Shown here in pieces: positions 62,574-64,000 of a stretch of 64,000 nt of DNA. The stretch is from NCBI GenBank assembly GCA_913061125.1, contig CAJXUB010000006.1, positions 1 through 64,000 on the forward strand, given 5' to 3'. This DNA comes from an uncultured Flavobacteriaceae bacterium (GTDB taxonomy: Bacteria > Bacteroidota > Bacteroidia > Flavobacteriales > Flavobacteriaceae). The notes under the pieces are model-generated. The model was not told where the DNA came from. It saw only the letters and a list, made by a program, of their open reading frames with translations, and did not search any database. How positions within the stretch are numbered: the stretch's first letter is position 1; the number at the start of each line of letters is the position of its first letter. A program made the position numbers and the translations under genes.

Positions 62574-64000
62574 ATGAGTGATGCAATTAAACACGAATGT
62601 GGCATAGCCCACGTACGACTTTTAAAGCCCCTAGAGTATTACAAGAAAAAATATGGAACTGCTTTTTACGGCATCAACAAGATGTATCTTATCATGGAAA
62701 AGCAACACAATAGAGGCCAAGATGGGGCAGGATTTGCTAGTATTAAACTAGACATGAACCCTGGTGAACGCTACATTAGTCGTGTGCGATCTGTGGCTCA
62801 ACAGCCCATTCAAGATGTGTTTGAACAAATCAATTATCGTATTAATTCGGTTTTAGCAACTTCTTCTGCGCTAACTAACGATTTGAATGAACAAAAACGG
62901 CAGCTTCCATACCTCGGGGAGGTTATGCTAGGGCACGTTCGTTACGGCACCTTTGGCAAAAATAGTGTGGAAAGTGTTCATCCGTTTTTACGGCAAAACA
63001 ATTGGATGCACCGGAATCTGATTTTAGCAGGCAATTTCAATATGACCAATGTTAGGCAGTTGTTCAATAATTTGGTAGAAATAGGTCAACATCCAAAAGA
63101 GTATACCGATACCATTACTATTATGGAAAAAATCGGCCATTTTCTGGACGACGCGGTATCAAAACTTTATAAAAAACTCAAAAAAGAGGGCTACAACAAG
63201 TTAGAATGTTCGCCACTAATTGCAGAGCGACTTAACCTAAAAAAGATCTTAAAAAAAGCCGCAAAAAACTGGGATGGGGGCTATGCTATGGCTGGTATGA
63301 TAGGTCACGGCGATTCCTTTGTTCTTCGGGATCCAGCAGGAATTCGCCCGGCTTATTATTATATTGACGATGAGGTTATGGTGGTCGCTTCAGAGCGCCC
63401 TGTCATTCAAACGGTTTTTAACGTCAACTACGATTCGGTTCATGAATTACCCCCTGGCCATGCTATAATTGCCAAACAATCGGGCCAGATTAAAATCGAG
63501 GAAATTCTTGAACCCATCGATAGAAAGGCCTGTTCTTTTGAGCGAATATATTTTTCAAGAGGAAGCGATGCCGAAATTTATCAGGAGCGAAAGTTATTAG
63601 GAAAATTGATTGTTCCAGAGGTTTTAAAACAGGTGGATCATGATATTAAAAACACGGTGTTTTCTTACATTCCAAATACTGCAGAAACGTCATTTTTTGG
63701 CATGGTGGAGCAGTTAGAATCATATTTGAACGATCGTAAGACCGAAGCCATATTAAAAGGAAAACGGTCACTCTCTGCAGAAAATGTTACCAAAATTTTG
63801 TCCCAACATACTCGCATAGAAAAGATTGCAGTCAAAGACGTTAAGCTCAGGACCTTCATTACAGAAGACAGCAGCCGAGATGATTTGGTGGCTCATGTTT
63901 ATGATGTGACTTACGGCGTAATAAAACCAGAAGACAACTTGGTTATTATTGACGACAGCATTGTTCGTGGCACTACTCTAAAGAAGAGCATTCTTAAAAT
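62574..64000 (+). CDS. PurF-like amidophosphoribosyltransferase paralogue, partial
   Basis: 475 codons are visible from ATG 62574 and the frame is open to the right edge. The start SDAIKHECGIAHV gives a Cys at position 9 that would become the catalytic N-terminal Cys after removal of a short propeptide, as in class II glutamine amidotransferases. RGQDGAGFAS and GHVRYGTFG are amidotransferase blocks, and the PRPP motif VIIDDSIVRGTT is at about 457-468. The glutaminase part is longer than in standard PurF, with an insertion around 70-110. It may not be the main purine enzyme; a second PurF may lie elsewhere. Confidence 0.88.
   Translation, partial: MSDAIKHECGIAHVRLLKPLEYYKKKYGTAFYGINKMYLIMEKQHNRGQDGAGFASIKLDMNPGERYISRVRSVAQQPIQDVFEQINYRINSVLATSSALTNDLNEQKRQLPYLGEVMLGHVRYGTFGKNSVESVHPFLRQNNWMHRNLILAGNFNMTNVRQLFNNLVEIGQHPKEYTDTITIMEKIGHFLDDAVSKLYKKLKKEGYNKLECSPLIAERLNLKKILKKAAKNWDGGYAMAGMIGHGDSFVLRDPAGIRPAYYYIDDEVMVVASERPVIQTVFNVNYDSVHELPPGHAIIAKQSGQIKIEEILEPIDRKACSFERIYFSRGSDAEIYQERKLLGKLIVPEVLKQVDHDIKNTVFSYIPNTAETSFFGMVEQLESYLNDRKTEAILKGKRSLSAENVTKILSQHTRIEKIAVKDVKLRTFITEDSSRDDLVAHVYDVTYGVIKPEDNLVIIDDSIVRGTTLKKSILK

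Overview
The window reads as chromosomal DNA of a member of the Bacteroidota, most likely a flavobacterium with a compact, AT-rich genome. Four things point there. Shine-Dalgarno sequences are scarce. Several genes have the Bacteroidota promoter type (-7 TAnnTTTG with a TTTG/TTG element about 19-20 nt upstream). The Bat aerotolerance cluster, the IPExxxVDY protein next to pyk, the DUF4175-like protein next to ybeY/mnmG and a PfkB kinase next to a long PurF-like protein are gene sets typical of the group. The tRNA does not encode its CCA end. I see no insertion sequence, prophage, CRISPR array or integron; nearly all of it is ordinary core genome.

Layout. 1-4724 (minus): partial mnmG, ybeY and a large membrane/coiled-coil protein; a perfect 20-bp ParB-type parS palindrome lies between mnmG and ybeY. 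4852-18445 (plus): gltX, lepA, then a tightly packed run of a universal stress protein, a SulP transporter, an MBL hydrolase, an S8 lipoprotein protease, an M1 peptidase, rnpA, an S41 peptidase and an OmpA-like protein. 18442-19340 (minus): a GNAT protein and rpiB. 19341-19763: the only long non-coding stretch, about 79% A+T by hand count, with DnaA-box-like motifs. 19764-26880: rnr, a DUF2807 protein, a LysE exporter, tRNA-Cys, a lipid kinase, folB and a long glnS. 26891-33912 (minus): an SPFH protein, an aromatic amino acid hydroxylase, an ABC ATPase, asd, mscL, alr and tdk. 34082-39808: an unknown protein, gpsA, pheS, a small unknown, a CvpA protein and a second SulP transporter.

39926-48899 (minus) is a complete moxR / DUF58 / membrane protein / batA-batB-batC-batD-batE operon. 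It encodes an AAA+ ATPase, three von Willebrand-type proteins, two TPR proteins and the BatD beta-rich protein, presumably one envelope stress or aerotolerance machine. 49040-54702 holds an aldo/keto reductase, an AlbA_2-domain protein, a membrane HhH protein next to an OmpA protein, an ALDH7-type dehydrogenase and a CYTH protein. 54740-64000 holds dinB, pyk, an IPExxxVDY protein, rnc, fabF and acpP, then purN, rnhA, a PfkB kinase and a partial PurF-like amidotransferase that runs off the right edge.

The signals I rate highest are not protein genes: the parS site in the mnmG leader, and the AT-rich DnaA-box-bearing gap between rpiB and rnr. Together they raise the possibility that the window lies near the replication origin, although gene orientation and a rough G/C sampling do not support an origin exactly at that gap. 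I found no convincing wholly new system. The less understood proteins are the SulP C-terminal extension, the extended GlnRS, the extended aromatic hydroxylase, the HhH/OmpA pair and the PurF-like paralogue.
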